Below, piece after piece: positions 1-7,903 of a stretch of DNA of 64,000 nucleotides; within the stretch, counting starts at the first letter, position 1; the number at the start of each line of letters is the position of its first letter. Under the pieces are notes generated by a model, which was not told where the DNA came from, did no database searches, and saw only the letters and a program-made list of their open reading frames with translations. Made by a program: the position numbers and the translations under genes. Origin of the DNA: Flavobacteriia bacterium 40-80 (lineage in GTDB: Bacteria > Bacteroidota > Bacteroidia > Flavobacteriales_D > Crocinitomicaceae); the NCBI GenBank assembly GCA_001899145.1, contig MKVF01000021.1, positions 434,001 through 498,000 of the forward strand. Direction: 5' to 3'.

Positions 1-72
1 GGTGCGGTTTTGATGAGCGTAAGTACAATTGTGGTTGCCATAAATGCAAGCCTTTTAAAAATTAATAAATGA
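1..72 (+). CDS. C-terminal end of a metal-transporting P-type ATPase (partial)
   Basis: The window opens inside a reading frame that ends with TGA at 70-72. The 23 visible residues (ending VAINASLLKINK) match the last transmembrane segment typical of heavy-metal P1B-type ATPases, which usually close with a small hydrophobic helix containing ST-(I/V)-VA-INA. The stop lies 10 bp before the multicopper oxidase start, suggesting one copper-resistance transcription unit. Only the tail is visible, so metal specificity cannot be read; copper is inferred from the neighbour. Confidence 0.6.
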   Translation, partial: GAVLMSVSTIVVAINASLLKINK

Positions 73-82
73 AAATACTAAA

Positions 83-2353
83 ATGGATATACAAAATATT
101 TTTCAAAAAAAGCTGTTGCCGATAACACTGATGCTTTTGGCAACAACTTCTCTTTTCGCACAAAAAGTAGTGCGATACGATTTATATGTAAAAGACACAT
201 TGGTAAACTATGCAGGAAAAGAAAAAAGAGCAATTGCAGTAAACGGTCAAATTCCAATGCCAACACTCACTTTTACAGAGGGCGATACTGCTGAAATTGT
301 GGTACACAATCAGCTAAAAGAAAGTACATCACTACATTGGCACGGAGTATTTTTGCCCAATAAAGAAGATGGTGTGCCTTGGCTTACACAAAAACCTATT
401 GAACCCGGTACAACTTACACATATCGTTTTCCCATAATCCAGCACGGAACACATTGGTATCATTCCCACTCGGGTTTGCAAGAGCAAATTGGAATGTATG
501 GCAGTTTTGTGATGCTAAAAAAGCAAAACGACCCAACTTTTAGAAAAGGCATCGATGATTTACCAACCGTTCCCCTGATGATAAGTGAATGGACAAATTA
601 TAATCCCAATAATATCAACCGAATGTTGCACAATGCCAACGATTGGGCAGCCATTAAAAAAAATGCAACACAGTCATACGCAGAAGCTATTCGAGAAGGG
701 CATTTTAAAACAAAAATCAAGAACGAATGGAAACGGATGTTGGCGATGGACGTAAGTGATGTGTATTATGATAAAATTCTACTCAACGGAAATCACACAA
801 CCGATTTAAAAACGGTTGACGGAAAAACCTTGAAAGCAGGTGATAAAGTAAGATTAAGAGTTTCCAATGGTGGAGCTTCGTCCTATTTTTGGTTGCGGTA
901 TGCAGGCGGTAAAATTACTGTAGTTGCCAATGACGGTAACGATGTTGAGCCTGTTGAAGTGGACAGGTTGATTATTGCGGTTTCTGAAACTTATGATATT
1001 GTTGTTACCATTCCTTATGACGGTGTTTCTTACGAATTTTTGGCAACAACCGAAGACAGAACACAATCTGCAAGCTATTTTATTGGCAACGGCATCAAGC
1101 AATTAATTTCTCCGCTTCCAACATTAAAATATTTTGAGGGAATGAAAATGATGAATGATATGATGAAAATGGACGGCAATCTGGACGATATGGGAATGAA
1201 AATGAGTCTGAACCAAATGGATATGAACGTGGTAATGTATCCCGAAATAACAGGAGAAGCGAAGCAAAAACAAAAGCAAGACCATAGTCAGCACAATGTG
1301 GACAGCGACCCAAACCGCTACAATGCCAACGAATTAGGAGAAATAAAGACCCTGAATTATGCAATGTTGCAATCGCCCCATAATACAGAACTTCCTAAAG
1401 ATGCTCCGGTGAAAGAATTAAAATTTACACTTACCGGAAATATGAACCGTTATGTGTGGAGTATGGATAACCGGATACTTTCGGAAGTGGATAAAATACC
1501 AGTTAAAAAAGGAGAAATACTGCGTATTACCATTTATAACAACTCTATGATGCGCCACCCGATGCACTTACACGGTTTTGATTTTAGGGTAATCAATGGT
1601 AAAGGCGAAAATGCTCCTCTCAAAAATGTGTTGGATATTATGCCGATGGAAACCGATACCATCGAGTTTTTGGCAAATGAAGAAGGCGATTGGTTTTTTC
1701 ACTGCCATATCTTATACCATATGATGGGCGGAATGAATAGAGTTTTTGCAGTTGATGACTATCAAAATCCACACTTACCCAACAAAAAACAAGCCTACAA
1801 TAAATTGCAAAGAGAAAGTAATATGCTGCACTTTATGATTGAAAATGATTTTGCAACCAATGGGAACGATGGTGAAGCAATGGTTCAAAATGCAAGATGG
1901 AGTTTGGGTACAGAATGGCGGTTGGGCTATAATGATATGCACGGCTACGAAGTAGAAACGCATTTGGGACGATACATCGGCAAAATGCAATGGTTTATGC
2001 CGTTTATTGGTTTTGATTACCGATACCGAAAAATGGGAATGGACGAACACGAAACAAACTTATTCGGACAAAAGAATGAAAAAGATACACGCAGAGCTGT
2101 TAGTTTAGGTTTTATGTACACCCTGCCAATGCTCGTTAACTTTCAGGCAGAAGTATATCACGATGGAATTGTCCGATTGTCTTTGATGCGTGAAGACATT
2201 CCGATTTCAAAAAGAATAAGAGCAGGTTTTATGGTCAATACCGATTTTGAATATATGGCTGAACTAAAATACATTATCAATAAAAATATGGGAATACGAA
2301 CACATTATGACAGCGATATGGGATTTGGAGTTGGACTATCATTGAATTATTAA
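83..2353 (+). CDS. Multicopper oxidase (CopA-type copper resistance) with barrel-like C-terminal extension
   Basis: Periplasmic multicopper oxidase, expected to oxidise Cu(I) and protect against copper. An N-terminal signal segment precedes three cupredoxin domains. All four copper-ligand motifs are present: HWH at residues 85-87, HWYHSH at 124-129, HPMHLH at 492-497, and HCHILYH at 540-546 with the type-1 Cys541 and a likely axial Met551. A methionine-rich stretch with MKMM/MDMN clusters and a QDHSQH segment lies at about 353-415 and could bind Cu(I). Residues from about 600 to 756 are not oxidase: they alternate like the beta-strands of CopB-type outer-membrane proteins. At 756 residues the protein is longer than ordinary CopA oxidases (about 550-600), so a CopA-CopB-like fusion is inferred. 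Confidence 0.9.
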   Translation: MDIQNIFQKKLLPITLMLLATTSLFAQKVVRYDLYVKDTLVNYAGKEKRAIAVNGQIPMPTLTFTEGDTAEIVVHNQLKESTSLHWHGVFLPNKEDGVPWLTQKPIEPGTTYTYRFPIIQHGTHWYHSHSGLQEQIGMYGSFVMLKKQNDPTFRKGIDDLPTVPLMISEWTNYNPNNINRMLHNANDWAAIKKNATQSYAEAIREGHFKTKIKNEWKRMLAMDVSDVYYDKILLNGNHTTDLKTVDGKTLKAGDKVRLRVSNGGASSYFWLRYAGGKITVVANDGNDVEPVEVDRLIIAVSETYDIVVTIPYDGVSYEFLATTEDRTQSASYFIGNGIKQLISPLPTLKYFEGMKMMNDMMKMDGNLDDMGMKMSLNQMDMNVVMYPEITGEAKQKQKQDHSQHNVDSDPNRYNANELGEIKTLNYAMLQSPHNTELPKDAPVKELKFTLTGNMNRYVWSMDNRILSEVDKIPVKKGEILRITIYNNSMMRHPMHLHGFDFRVINGKGENAPLKNVLDIMPMETDTIEFLANEEGDWFFHCHILYHMMGGMNRVFAVDDYQNPHLPNKKQAYNKLQRESNMLHFMIENDFATNGNDGEAMVQNARWSLGTEWRLGYNDMHGYEVETHLGRYIGKMQWFMPFIGFDYRYRKMGMDEHETNLFGQKNEKDTRRAVSLGFMYTLPMLVNFQAEVYHDGIVRLSLMREDIPISKRIRAGFMVNTDFEYMAELKYIINKNMGIRTHYDSDMGFGVGLSLNY

Positions 2354-2576
2354 AACCCATCAATTGCAAGCACATTGCCAAAGCCACACAAGCCAACGCT
2401 CAAACCAAAGCTTTGGCAAAGAGCTTGCAAAGCCGACTCAAGACAAAATTGTTTTAAAAAAATTCCCGACCCTTCAAAAAAAATTAAAAAACGTAACACA
2501 CAACCGACCCGACAATGACACAAAAAACTCAATACTGACAATGGTTTGCAAAGACTGGCAGACAGAACACCAGCCG
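2354..2576. other. Intergenic stretch before the cassette array
   Basis: No convincing gene. The segment is rich in CAAAGCC/TTGGCAAAG motifs, including the self-complementary CCAAAGCTTTGG near 2406. It ends at the first attC-like element. If this were an integron, an attI-like site or an earlier cassette boundary would lie here or further left. The first element's left end (CCGGTAAC) should pair with a cassette head GTTACCGG, which I do not see in the window. Confidence 0.4.
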
Positions 2577-2706
2577 GTAACAAGGGTTTGGCGTAATGGC
2601 GGGCGAAGTGCTTCGTATGAAAGTTTTTGCTAAATTTGAACTTTGGTGCTTCGATTGAAGCGTAGTGCTAAAATGCCGCCACTACGCCAAGCCCAGAACC
2701 GTTAGC
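2577..2706 (+). repeat. attC-like element 1
   Basis: Imperfect palindrome of 130 bp. The left arm begins GGTAAC then GGGTTTGGCG..TGGCGG; the right arm reads CCGCCA..CGCCAAGCCC and ends GTTAGC (2701-2706). Two nested stems separated by a bulge, with a central AT-rich loop, are the architecture of integron attC sites (R''-L''-L'-R'). Confidence 0.7.
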
Positions 2707-2715
2707 AGTAACCTT

Positions 2716-3348
2716 ATGACACGACAAACAATAATATTAGGACTTTGCTTGACACTTTTTGGTTGCGGACAGCCATCGGACAATAGTAATAAGACAAATT
2801 ACGTGGACACGACTTCCCAAACTGGAGAAACTGCATCTGAGACAAAAAATAATTTACCAGACACATCCAATCAATATATTTATGACTTTATGGCGGTTGT
2901 TATTACTGACCAAAAATTGGATTTAAGTTTCGGGTTGACAACTGAACCAGAACAAGATTGTGACTTGTCACAAGATGACAAGACTTTTTTAAAGACGCTA
3001 TTAATTGACAAGGCTACCCAAAAAAAAGATACGGGTGACTGGCGAAATATGACAATAACAATCAATCAGCTTCCAAAATGTTTGACAAAAGCAGACATTG
3101 ATGAAATGCTATCACAAAAGGAGAAGTTATCCAATTTCATCTGGGACAATTCACGACTTGGTTTTAACACTTCAAATGACAAAAATTGGTATTGCTTTTC
3201 ACGACCACTTTTCTCAAAAGACAGAAAGAAAGTGGTTATGATGATTAGAAATTTGTGTCCAGGGCTTTGCGGAACGGGTTGGACGGTAGTGTTTACCAAA
3301 CAAAAAAATAAATGGACTTCGCAAACTGGCGGACAATGGATACACTAA
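2716..3348 (+). CDS. Cassette-borne hypothetical lipoprotein
   Basis: Function not recognised. The chosen ATG at 2716 lies 10 bp after the end of attC-like element 1 and gives a clean lipoprotein signal peptide with lipobox LFGC (acylated Cys near residue 17). An upstream in-frame start would place the coding region inside the repeat. The mature part is polar with a Thr/Ser/Asn-rich linker followed by a compact domain with several Cys (NLCPGLCGTGW near the C-terminus) that resembles the last strands of small periplasmic domains. It is the only gene between elements 1 and 2, as expected for a one-gene cassette, and has no promoter of its own that I can identify. Confidence 0.7.
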   Translation: MTRQTIILGLCLTLFGCGQPSDNSNKTNYVDTTSQTGETASETKNNLPDTSNQYIYDFMAVVITDQKLDLSFGLTTEPEQDCDLSQDDKTFLKTLLIDKATQKKDTGDWRNMTITINQLPKCLTKADIDEMLSQKEKLSNFIWDNSRLGFNTSNDKNWYCFSRPLFSKDRKKVVMMIRNLCPGLCGTGWTVVFTKQKNKWTSQTGGQWIH

Positions 3349-3365
3349 GAGGAAAAAAGGCTACT

Positions 3366-3493
3366 GCTAACACGGGTTTTGCATCAGGCGGGCCAACATA
3401 AAAGGTAAATCATCCTACAACAAACAACTTTTGATAATAACTAATACTTTGTGCTATGAAACCCGCCCGAACGCAAAGCCCGAAAACGTTAGC
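3366..3493 (+). repeat. attC-like element 2
   Basis: 128 bp palindromic element from GCTAAC (3366) to GTTAGC (3488-3493), inner stem GGGTTTTGC..GGCGGGC with GCCCGC..GCAAAGCCC. The bases just before and including its left end (CTACTGCTAAC) are complementary to the head of the preceding cassette (GTTAGCAGTA at 2701). Confidence 0.75.
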
Positions 3494-3576
3494 TGACATT
3501 TTAAAAGTCAGACTTAACCTAAAACGTGTTCAGAAAATTTAGCTATGACTTTAATAACCTTATAAAACCAAAAAAA

Positions 3577-3894
3577 ATGAGCGGATCAAGTGGCGGTGGC
3601 TATGTTCCACCACAACGAACAAAGTTCGATTGCGAGACAAGCATTATCAGAACAAATGTTTCCTCGATAGATTTAGCTGTTCTTGCTAAACATAAACAGG
3701 GAGATATCCTTGAGGTGATAATTGGAAAAAATGATGCCCTGCAATTGGAAGACGAAAATGGAGAAATCCTCGGTGCAATTCTGCATCTGAATTCGCCTGA
3801 CATCATTAACTGCATTAAGCAAGGTGCAGAATATGAAGCAGAAATTATTAAAATTAATACTCCCGCTTGTCAAGTAGAAATTAGAAGAAAATAA
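3577..3894 (+). CDS. Small protein with Ser/Gly-rich N-terminal tail (first gene of QueC-like cassette)
   Basis: Family not recognised with certainty. I start at the ATG at 3577, preceded by an A-rich leader; the frame extends 51 bp upstream only through a GTG at 3526. The 105-residue product opens MSGSSGGGYVPPQ, a flexible tail, followed by a small beta-rich domain (about residues 18-105). Its stop is 2 bp before the PfkB/deoxyribosyltransferase fusion, which overlaps the QueC-like gene, so the three are surely co-expressed. In known defence systems QueC-like enzymes are encoded beside a small partner protein; this protein is the obvious candidate partner or substrate here. That role is inference. 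Confidence 0.7.
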   Translation: MSGSSGGGYVPPQRTKFDCETSIIRTNVSSIDLAVLAKHKQGDILEVIIGKNDALQLEDENGEILGAILHLNSPDIINCIKQGAEYEAEIIKINTPACQVEIRRK

Positions 3895-3896
3895 CT

Positions 3897-5087
3897 ATGA
3901 TAACAGTAATTGGTGGTACTTATCGAGAAATTGATTATGATGAAATATCAATCGACATATTCGGTTCTGGATTTAGAGGGGTAAAATTTTTATTAGAAAA
4001 CAATACTATTGTCGATTTTCGCACATCTGGTAATCAAGATACTTTACTTTTCCTTCAAGAAAATAAAAAGGTCTATAAAAACCTTTCATTTCACTGTCAA
4101 GATTATAATGAAATAATTACTTTTAAGTACTGTTTTTCATTAGACCAACCAACAATTTACCCTAGCCTTTTGAATATTTCAAAAACAGAAGAGATAAATG
4201 TTCAAGCAGAAAATATCATTGCATTTGGTATGCTTGAATCAGATTTCAACCTTTCAGGAAAAAAAATTGTCTACGACCCTCAAACTTCTATTAAGCCAAA
4301 TAAATTCAGCGACATAGGAAATGCAGAAGAATTAGTTTATATAGTCAATATGAAAGAAGCTCAATCACTAGCTTCGAGTTATGATTTAGAAGATATTAAA
4401 TCTTTCTTTTTTAATGAAGAAAAAGCGTCTGCGTTCATCATAAAAAATGGTCCGTATGGAGCAACTCTCTATTATGATAGCAAGGAAATAAAAATCCCGT
4501 CGTACTTAACTAAAAACGTAAACAAAATAGGTTCAGGAGATATTTTCACTTCTAGTTTCGGGTATTATTGGATTCAAAAGGGGCTTTCATTTGAGGAGTC
4601 TGCACTAAATGCTTCAAAATCTACCGCTTTTTATTGCGACAAAAAAGTTTTTGTGGATGTAAGCCAATTGGATCAATTTGAATATATTGAATTTGACAAA
4701 AAGGAGCTAACAGACAAGCAGGTGTATTTAGCTTCTCCTTTTTTTGCAATATCAGAGTTAATCTTGATTGACAAAATTCGTTCTGCATTTTTAGAATTTG
4801 GAATAAAAGTATTCTCTCCTTTTCACGATATTGGATTAGGTGATGATACAACAATAGCCAAAAAAGATTTAGAAGGTATTGAAAATTCAGATATCATATT
4901 TTGCGTTTTTGACAATCTAGACTCCGGAACTTTAGTTGAGTCGGGATATTCTCTAGCAAAAGGAAAAAAAATAATAGGTTATCATCGAACTTGCGAAGAA
5001 AGCAAATTATTAATGCTTAAGCCAGGCGACTTACAAATATTTAGTAACCTAACAACCTCTATTTATCAAACAATATGGAATCTATAA
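3897..5087 (+). CDS. PfkB-like kinase domain fused to a nucleoside 2-deoxyribosyltransferase-like domain
   Basis: A two-domain nucleoside-metabolism protein of 396 residues. Residues 1 to about 265 resemble the PfkB/ribokinase fold, with the C-terminal signature IGSGDIF giving the catalytic-base Asp215 and the following helix. The N-terminal PfkB half is divergent and short. Residues about 272-396 match nucleoside 2-deoxyribosyltransferases: YLASPFF start, Asp-rich FSPFHDIGLGDD loop, SDIIFCVFDNLDSGTLVESG with the likely catalytic Glu348, and a Rossmann-like end. It begins 2 bp after the small-protein gene and overlaps the QueC-like gene by 13 bp. Likely action on a nucleoside or base, perhaps making or releasing a modified purine; the substrate cannot be told from sequence. 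Confidence 0.75.
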   Translation: MITVIGGTYREIDYDEISIDIFGSGFRGVKFLLENNTIVDFRTSGNQDTLLFLQENKKVYKNLSFHCQDYNEIITFKYCFSLDQPTIYPSLLNISKTEEINVQAENIIAFGMLESDFNLSGKKIVYDPQTSIKPNKFSDIGNAEELVYIVNMKEAQSLASSYDLEDIKSFFFNEEKASAFIIKNGPYGATLYYDSKEIKIPSYLTKNVNKIGSGDIFTSSFGYYWIQKGLSFEESALNASKSTAFYCDKKVFVDVSQLDQFEYIEFDKKELTDKQVYLASPFFAISELILIDKIRSAFLEFGIKVFSPFHDIGLGDDTTIAKKDLEGIENSDIIFCVFDNLDSGTLVESGYSLAKGKKIIGYHRTCEESKLLMLKPGDLQIFSNLTTSIYQTIWNL

Positions 5088-5674
5088 AAAAGGCGGTCTT
5101 GCTTTCTGGGGGTATTGATTCAATATGTTTGACATATGGAATCAAACCACAAATTGCATACACAATTGACTATGGACAAACAGTGGCTGAAAGGGAAATT
5201 TATGTTTCTGAATTTATTTGTAAAGAGCTTGGTATCCAACACAAATGTATTAAAGTTGACTGTAGAAATTTAGGCACTGGAACGTTAGCAAACTCTAAAG
5301 AGCATAAATTGTCTCCTTCGGTTGAATGGTGGCCTTATAGAAACCAACTACTAATTACTCTCGCCTGTATGCAAGGAATAAAAGATGAAGTTCAAGAAAT
5401 TTATTTGGCTTCTGTTAAATCTGATTGTTTTCATAAAGACGGGACGCAGGAATTTTACAATTTCATAAATACTCTTGTTGAATATCAAGAAGGTAAAATA
5501 AAAATTTTTTGCCCAACTTTAGAATTTTATAGCCACGAACTTGCGAGTATTTATGATGTTCCAATTGAACTCTTGACAATTGCTCATTCTTGTCATATTT
5601 CTAATATTGCCTGTGGTAGATGTTCGGGCTGTACTAAACAACTAAAAGTAAGACACGAATTAAAAATGGAATAA
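5075..5674 (+). CDS. QueC-like 7-cyano-7-deazaguanine synthase family protein
   Basis: ATP-dependent PP-loop amidotransferase-like enzyme related to QueC, which converts carboxy-deazaguanine to preQ0. The PP-loop SGGIDS lies at residues 11-16. WWPYRNQLL corresponds to the QueC P-G-R-N motif, and a C-terminal zinc site is formed by Cys173, Cys180, Cys183 and Cys186 (CGRCSGC). At 199 residues it is slightly short for QueC (about 220-230). No queD, queE or folE is nearby and the gene sits in a mobile cassette with a nucleoside enzyme and a small protein, so a role outside tRNA queuosine synthesis is likely. QueC-like proteins are known in Qat and type IV CBASS anti-phage systems. Assignment to a family is secure; function is inferred. 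Confidence 0.8.
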   Translation: MESIKKAVLLSGGIDSICLTYGIKPQIAYTIDYGQTVAEREIYVSEFICKELGIQHKCIKVDCRNLGTGTLANSKEHKLSPSVEWWPYRNQLLITLACMQGIKDEVQEIYLASVKSDCFHKDGTQEFYNFINTLVEYQEGKIKIFCPTLEFYSHELASIYDVPIELLTIAHSCHISNIACGRCSGCTKQLKVRHELKME

Positions 5675-5682
5675 AAACGTCA

Positions 5683-5696
5683 GCTAACAAGGTATT
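5683..5696 (+). repeat. Left fragment of attC-like element 3, split by the island
   Basis: GCTAAC followed by AAGGTATT. The rest of the palindrome resumes at 31261 (GCCAAAAGCGGGGC) and finishes GTTAGC at 31368-31373. Joining the two halves restores the outer stem (GCTAAC with GTTAGC) and an inner stem GGTATTGCC with GGCAATACC, so the island interrupts a once complete element. Confidence 0.8.
5685..5696 (+). repeat. Left direct repeat of the island (attL core)
   Basis: TAACAAGGTATT, identical to 31249-31260. The 12-bp identity, together with the tyrosine recombinase just inside the right copy, defines the crossover or duplication core. Confidence 0.8.
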
Positions 5697-5757
5697 AACA
5701 AAAGTCTTATTATAGAACATTGATTTTCAGCGTATTTACATACTTTTTCAAATCGCA

Positions 5758-5776
5758 GGTACAACATAAGTACAAC
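5758..5776 (+). repeat. Candidate integrase arm-type repeat, left end
   Basis: GGTACAACA followed after three bases by GTACAAC, 62 bp inside the left core. The same motif in the same orientation occurs near the right end (31116-31136). Paired short repeats near both ends are typical of arm-binding sites for tyrosine recombinases or excisionases. Confidence 0.45.
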
Positions 5777-5804
5777 TTTTAGAGGCATATTTTTTACACC
5801 ATTC

Positions 5805-5841
5805 AAAGCAAGGATTTTCACTATAAAAATCCTTGCTTTTT
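5805..5841 (+). terminator. Rho-independent terminator at the island left end
   Basis: Stem AAGCAAGGATTTT/AAAATCCTTGCTT with a 6-base loop followed by a T-run on the plus strand. It would stop transcription entering from the interrupted cassette array, insulating the island. Confidence 0.75.
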
Positions 5842-6038
5842 TTATTTGTTTCCCTGTCAATTTTTCGTCCGTTCTACCATACCGATTGCAGTCCTGCCCT
5901 TTGCATTTTACCGTTTTCGGTGCGTTAGCACCGTATTGCATTACCTTTTACCACCTCGTGTATTGCCCACAAAATGAGTTAAATAGAACTTTGTAAATGC
6001 GTACGCAACGTATTTATTAACTCATAAAATTTAAGACA

Positions 6039-6842
6039 ATGGCAAGACAAAAAGGACTTATGAAGTATGTCGGAACGATAGGCGATGTCCGACATTTCAA
6101 AATCAAAGGACACCAGGGATTTTTTGCGGGTATGGTGGGCGGTCCTACCGCAGAACAGGTAAAGACCGCACCCGAATTTGAACGTACTCGTGAGAATATG
6201 AATGAATTTGGGGGCTGTGCAAGAGCTGGCAAATCCATTCGTACCGCTTTATCAGCGTTGATGTCAAAAATGGCAGACAGCCAAGTTACAGGACGTTTAA
6301 CGTCCGTAATGAAAAAAATCAATCTGGAAGACGGTACAGAAGCAAGGGGTTACAGAAAGGTTGAAATCTCAACACAAAGAAACTATTTGTTAGGCTTTGA
6401 GTTTGACAAAAAACTTTCTATCAATGGGGTTTTTAATGCTCCGTATGATGTAACCCATACCGTTGCAAGGGATAGTGCGGATTTTATCATTGCTCCGTTT
6501 AATCCTGCTGATTTGATTTCTGCACCGTCTGGGGCAACGCATTTCAGATTGATTAACGCTTTGGCGGTGGTCGCTGACTTCGTTTATAACACTACAACAG
6601 GAACTTATGAACCTGATGACATCGTAAACAACGAATTAAGCATTGTTGAATACTCTCCCTATATTCCGTTAAATACGGCATTTGCAGGCTCTACATTAAC
6701 GGCTACGTTTCCAACTGCTCCAACATTGGGAACGAATGTAACGGTTATTCAGTGCATCGGGATTGAGTTTTTCCAAGAGGTAAACGGTAATCATTATGCG
6801 TTTTCATCAAGCAACTGCTTACGGATTGAAGATGCGTTTTAG
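6039..6842 (+). CDS. Conserved Bacteroidota mobile-element protein of unknown function
   Basis: 267 residues, no recognised enzymatic motif. The N-terminal half is basic and helical (MARQKGLMKYVGTIGD start, then a GGPTAEQVKT loop). The second half is beta-rich with repeated Thr/Ala/Asn stretches (about residues 180-250), as seen in phage structural or adhesin-like proteins. No signal peptide. It is the first gene inside the island's left end and is followed by a terminator, then by a DUF5675-like gene and two small holin-like genes. A structural or particle-related role is a guess from this context. Confidence 0.6.
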   Translation: MARQKGLMKYVGTIGDVRHFKIKGHQGFFAGMVGGPTAEQVKTAPEFERTRENMNEFGGCARAGKSIRTALSALMSKMADSQVTGRLTSVMKKINLEDGTEARGYRKVEISTQRNYLLGFEFDKKLSINGVFNAPYDVTHTVARDSADFIIAPFNPADLISAPSGATHFRLINALAVVADFVYNTTTGTYEPDDIVNNELSIVEYSPYIPLNTAFAGSTLTATFPTAPTLGTNVTVIQCIGIEFFQEVNGNHYAFSSSNCLRIEDAF

Positions 6843-6855
6843 AACATCACAAACG

Positions 6856-6890
6856 AAAGCCCCAAGCATTGCGAGGGGCTTTTATTTCTA
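6856..6890 (+). terminator. Rho-independent terminator after the first island gene
   Basis: Stem AAAGCCCC (6856-6863) with GGGGCTTT (6875-6882) followed by TTATTT, 14 bp after the stop of the upstream gene. Confidence 0.75.
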
Positions 6891-6910
6891 ACCTTTAAAA
6901 TCAATCTTCA

Positions 6911-7363
6911 ATGAGAACAAAAATTTTAAGAGTAGCCGAAGGCAAGCAAAGTACATTGAGCCAATTATATATTGATGATGTGTTTCAGTGCTACCTTTTA
7001 GAAGACAAGATAAGAGCCGTAAAAATTCCGAAGCAAACCGCAATCCCAACAGGAAACTACACGCTAAGGCTGAACACCTGGGGTGGAATGAATGCCGAGT
7101 ATCGGCAGAAATTCCCAAAGCTCCATAAAGGTATGATTGAAATAAACGGCTTACCGAATTTCAGTTTTGTGTATATCCACATCGGGAACACGTACACCCA
7201 TACGGCAGGTTGTCCGCTTTGTGGTTTCGGTTTCGAGCTTGTGAATGGCGATTATCAAGTGTTGCGAAGCAACGATGCTTACAAAATGATTTATCCAAAA
7301 CTTTTGGCTATTGCCCAAAGTGAGCGTAAGGGTATCAGCATTGAAAACAATTTCCAATTTTAA
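6911..7363 (+). CDS. DUF5675-like protein
   Basis: 150 residues resembling the DUF5675 family: an N-terminal strand pair (TKILRVAEGKQSTLSQL), a PTGNYTLRLN turn, and a conserved HIGNTYTHTAGCPLCG segment with His and two Cys, followed by a C-terminal helix. The conserved His/Asn/Cys cluster suggests a catalytic or metal site. Members are often found in phage and phage-like regions of Bacteroidota. It starts the four-gene cluster 6911-8134 with short spacings and precedes two small membrane proteins, so a lysis or cell-wall-related role is possible but unproven. Confidence 0.65.
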   Translation: MRTKILRVAEGKQSTLSQLYIDDVFQCYLLEDKIRAVKIPKQTAIPTGNYTLRLNTWGGMNAEYRQKFPKLHKGMIEINGLPNFSFVYIHIGNTYTHTAGCPLCGFGFELVNGDYQVLRSNDAYKMIYPKLLAIAQSERKGISIENNFQF

Positions 7364-7375
7364 AAGCGTGTATCA

Positions 7376-7642
7376 ATGGAAAATGCAATCACATTAAATG
7401 TAGTGTTCGGCTCTTTGATTAGTATGCTCTTGGCTATTGTGGCTTACTTCATTAAACAACTCCATTCCGATTTTAAGAAAATGGAAAAGGATTTAACGGA
7501 AGTAAAAACAATGGCTTTGCTGATAAAAACAGAGTTCAAAAACAGTTATGATTTGCTTAATCACAAAGTGGATTATCTGGAACACCGAGTAAACAATTTA
7601 GAAAAAATCATTTTAAAACAATTCAACAATGAAAAGCAATAG
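7376..7642 (+). CDS. Small membrane protein with coiled coil
   Basis: 88 residues: one N-terminal transmembrane helix (about residues 8-28, VVFGSLISMLLAIVAYF) followed by a long charged helix with heptad leucines (about 30-85) predicted as coiled coil. The layout resembles phage XhlA-type hemolysin or holin accessory proteins. The gene starts 12 bp after the DUF5675-like gene and overlaps the next small membrane gene by 14 bp, indicating translational coupling. Confidence 0.6.
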   Translation: MENAITLNVVFGSLISMLLAIVAYFIKQLHSDFKKMEKDLTEVKTMALLIKTEFKNSYDLLNHKVDYLEHRVNNLEKIILKQFNNEKQ

Positions 7643-7892
7643 TTTAAATTTAGTAGAGCGTGTAAAAGCTCCAACCCCGAAATGGTTTAAAATCATTCGG
7701 ACAATCGGTATCACATTAACAGCCGTAGGCGGTGCAATTCTGACCGCACCCATTGCATTACCTGCTACCATTGTAACCGTAGGCGGTTATCTGATATTGG
7801 GCGGAACTGTGGCAACCGCTATATCACAAACGGCAATGCAAACGGACAACGATAATGAAGCCGAACAAAAGGAAAATTCAAAGCAACCTTAA
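7629..7892 (+). CDS. Small hydrophobic protein, holin-like
   Basis: 87 residues with a basic N-terminus and two closely spaced hydrophobic helices (about 24-42 and 46-66, rich in Gly/Ala/Thr), ending in an acidic, polar tail. Size and topology are those of a class II holin, but no sequence family is recognised. It overlaps the coiled-coil membrane gene, and the pair plus the DUF5675-like gene look like a compact lysis-type module. Confidence 0.55.
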   Translation: MKSNSLNLVERVKAPTPKWFKIIRTIGITLTAVGGAILTAPIALPATIVTVGGYLILGGTVATAISQTAMQTDNDNEAEQKENSKQP

Positions 7893-7903
7893 AATCAAAA
7901 GTT

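Larger units (their letters stand above)
5697..6038. other. Left end of the island, non-coding
   Basis: No gene supported. It holds the left arm-type repeats (5758-5776), a strong hairpin with T-tract (5805-5841), and a small hairpin CGGTGC/GCACCG near 5920. The leader of the first island gene is A/T-rich with no clear promoter. Confidence 0.5.

Noticed and set aside
2364-2633. An 89-residue plus-strand frame overlapping attC-like element 1
   Set aside because: It runs into the palindrome, has low-complexity polar composition and no recognisable domain. The repeat explains the open frame.
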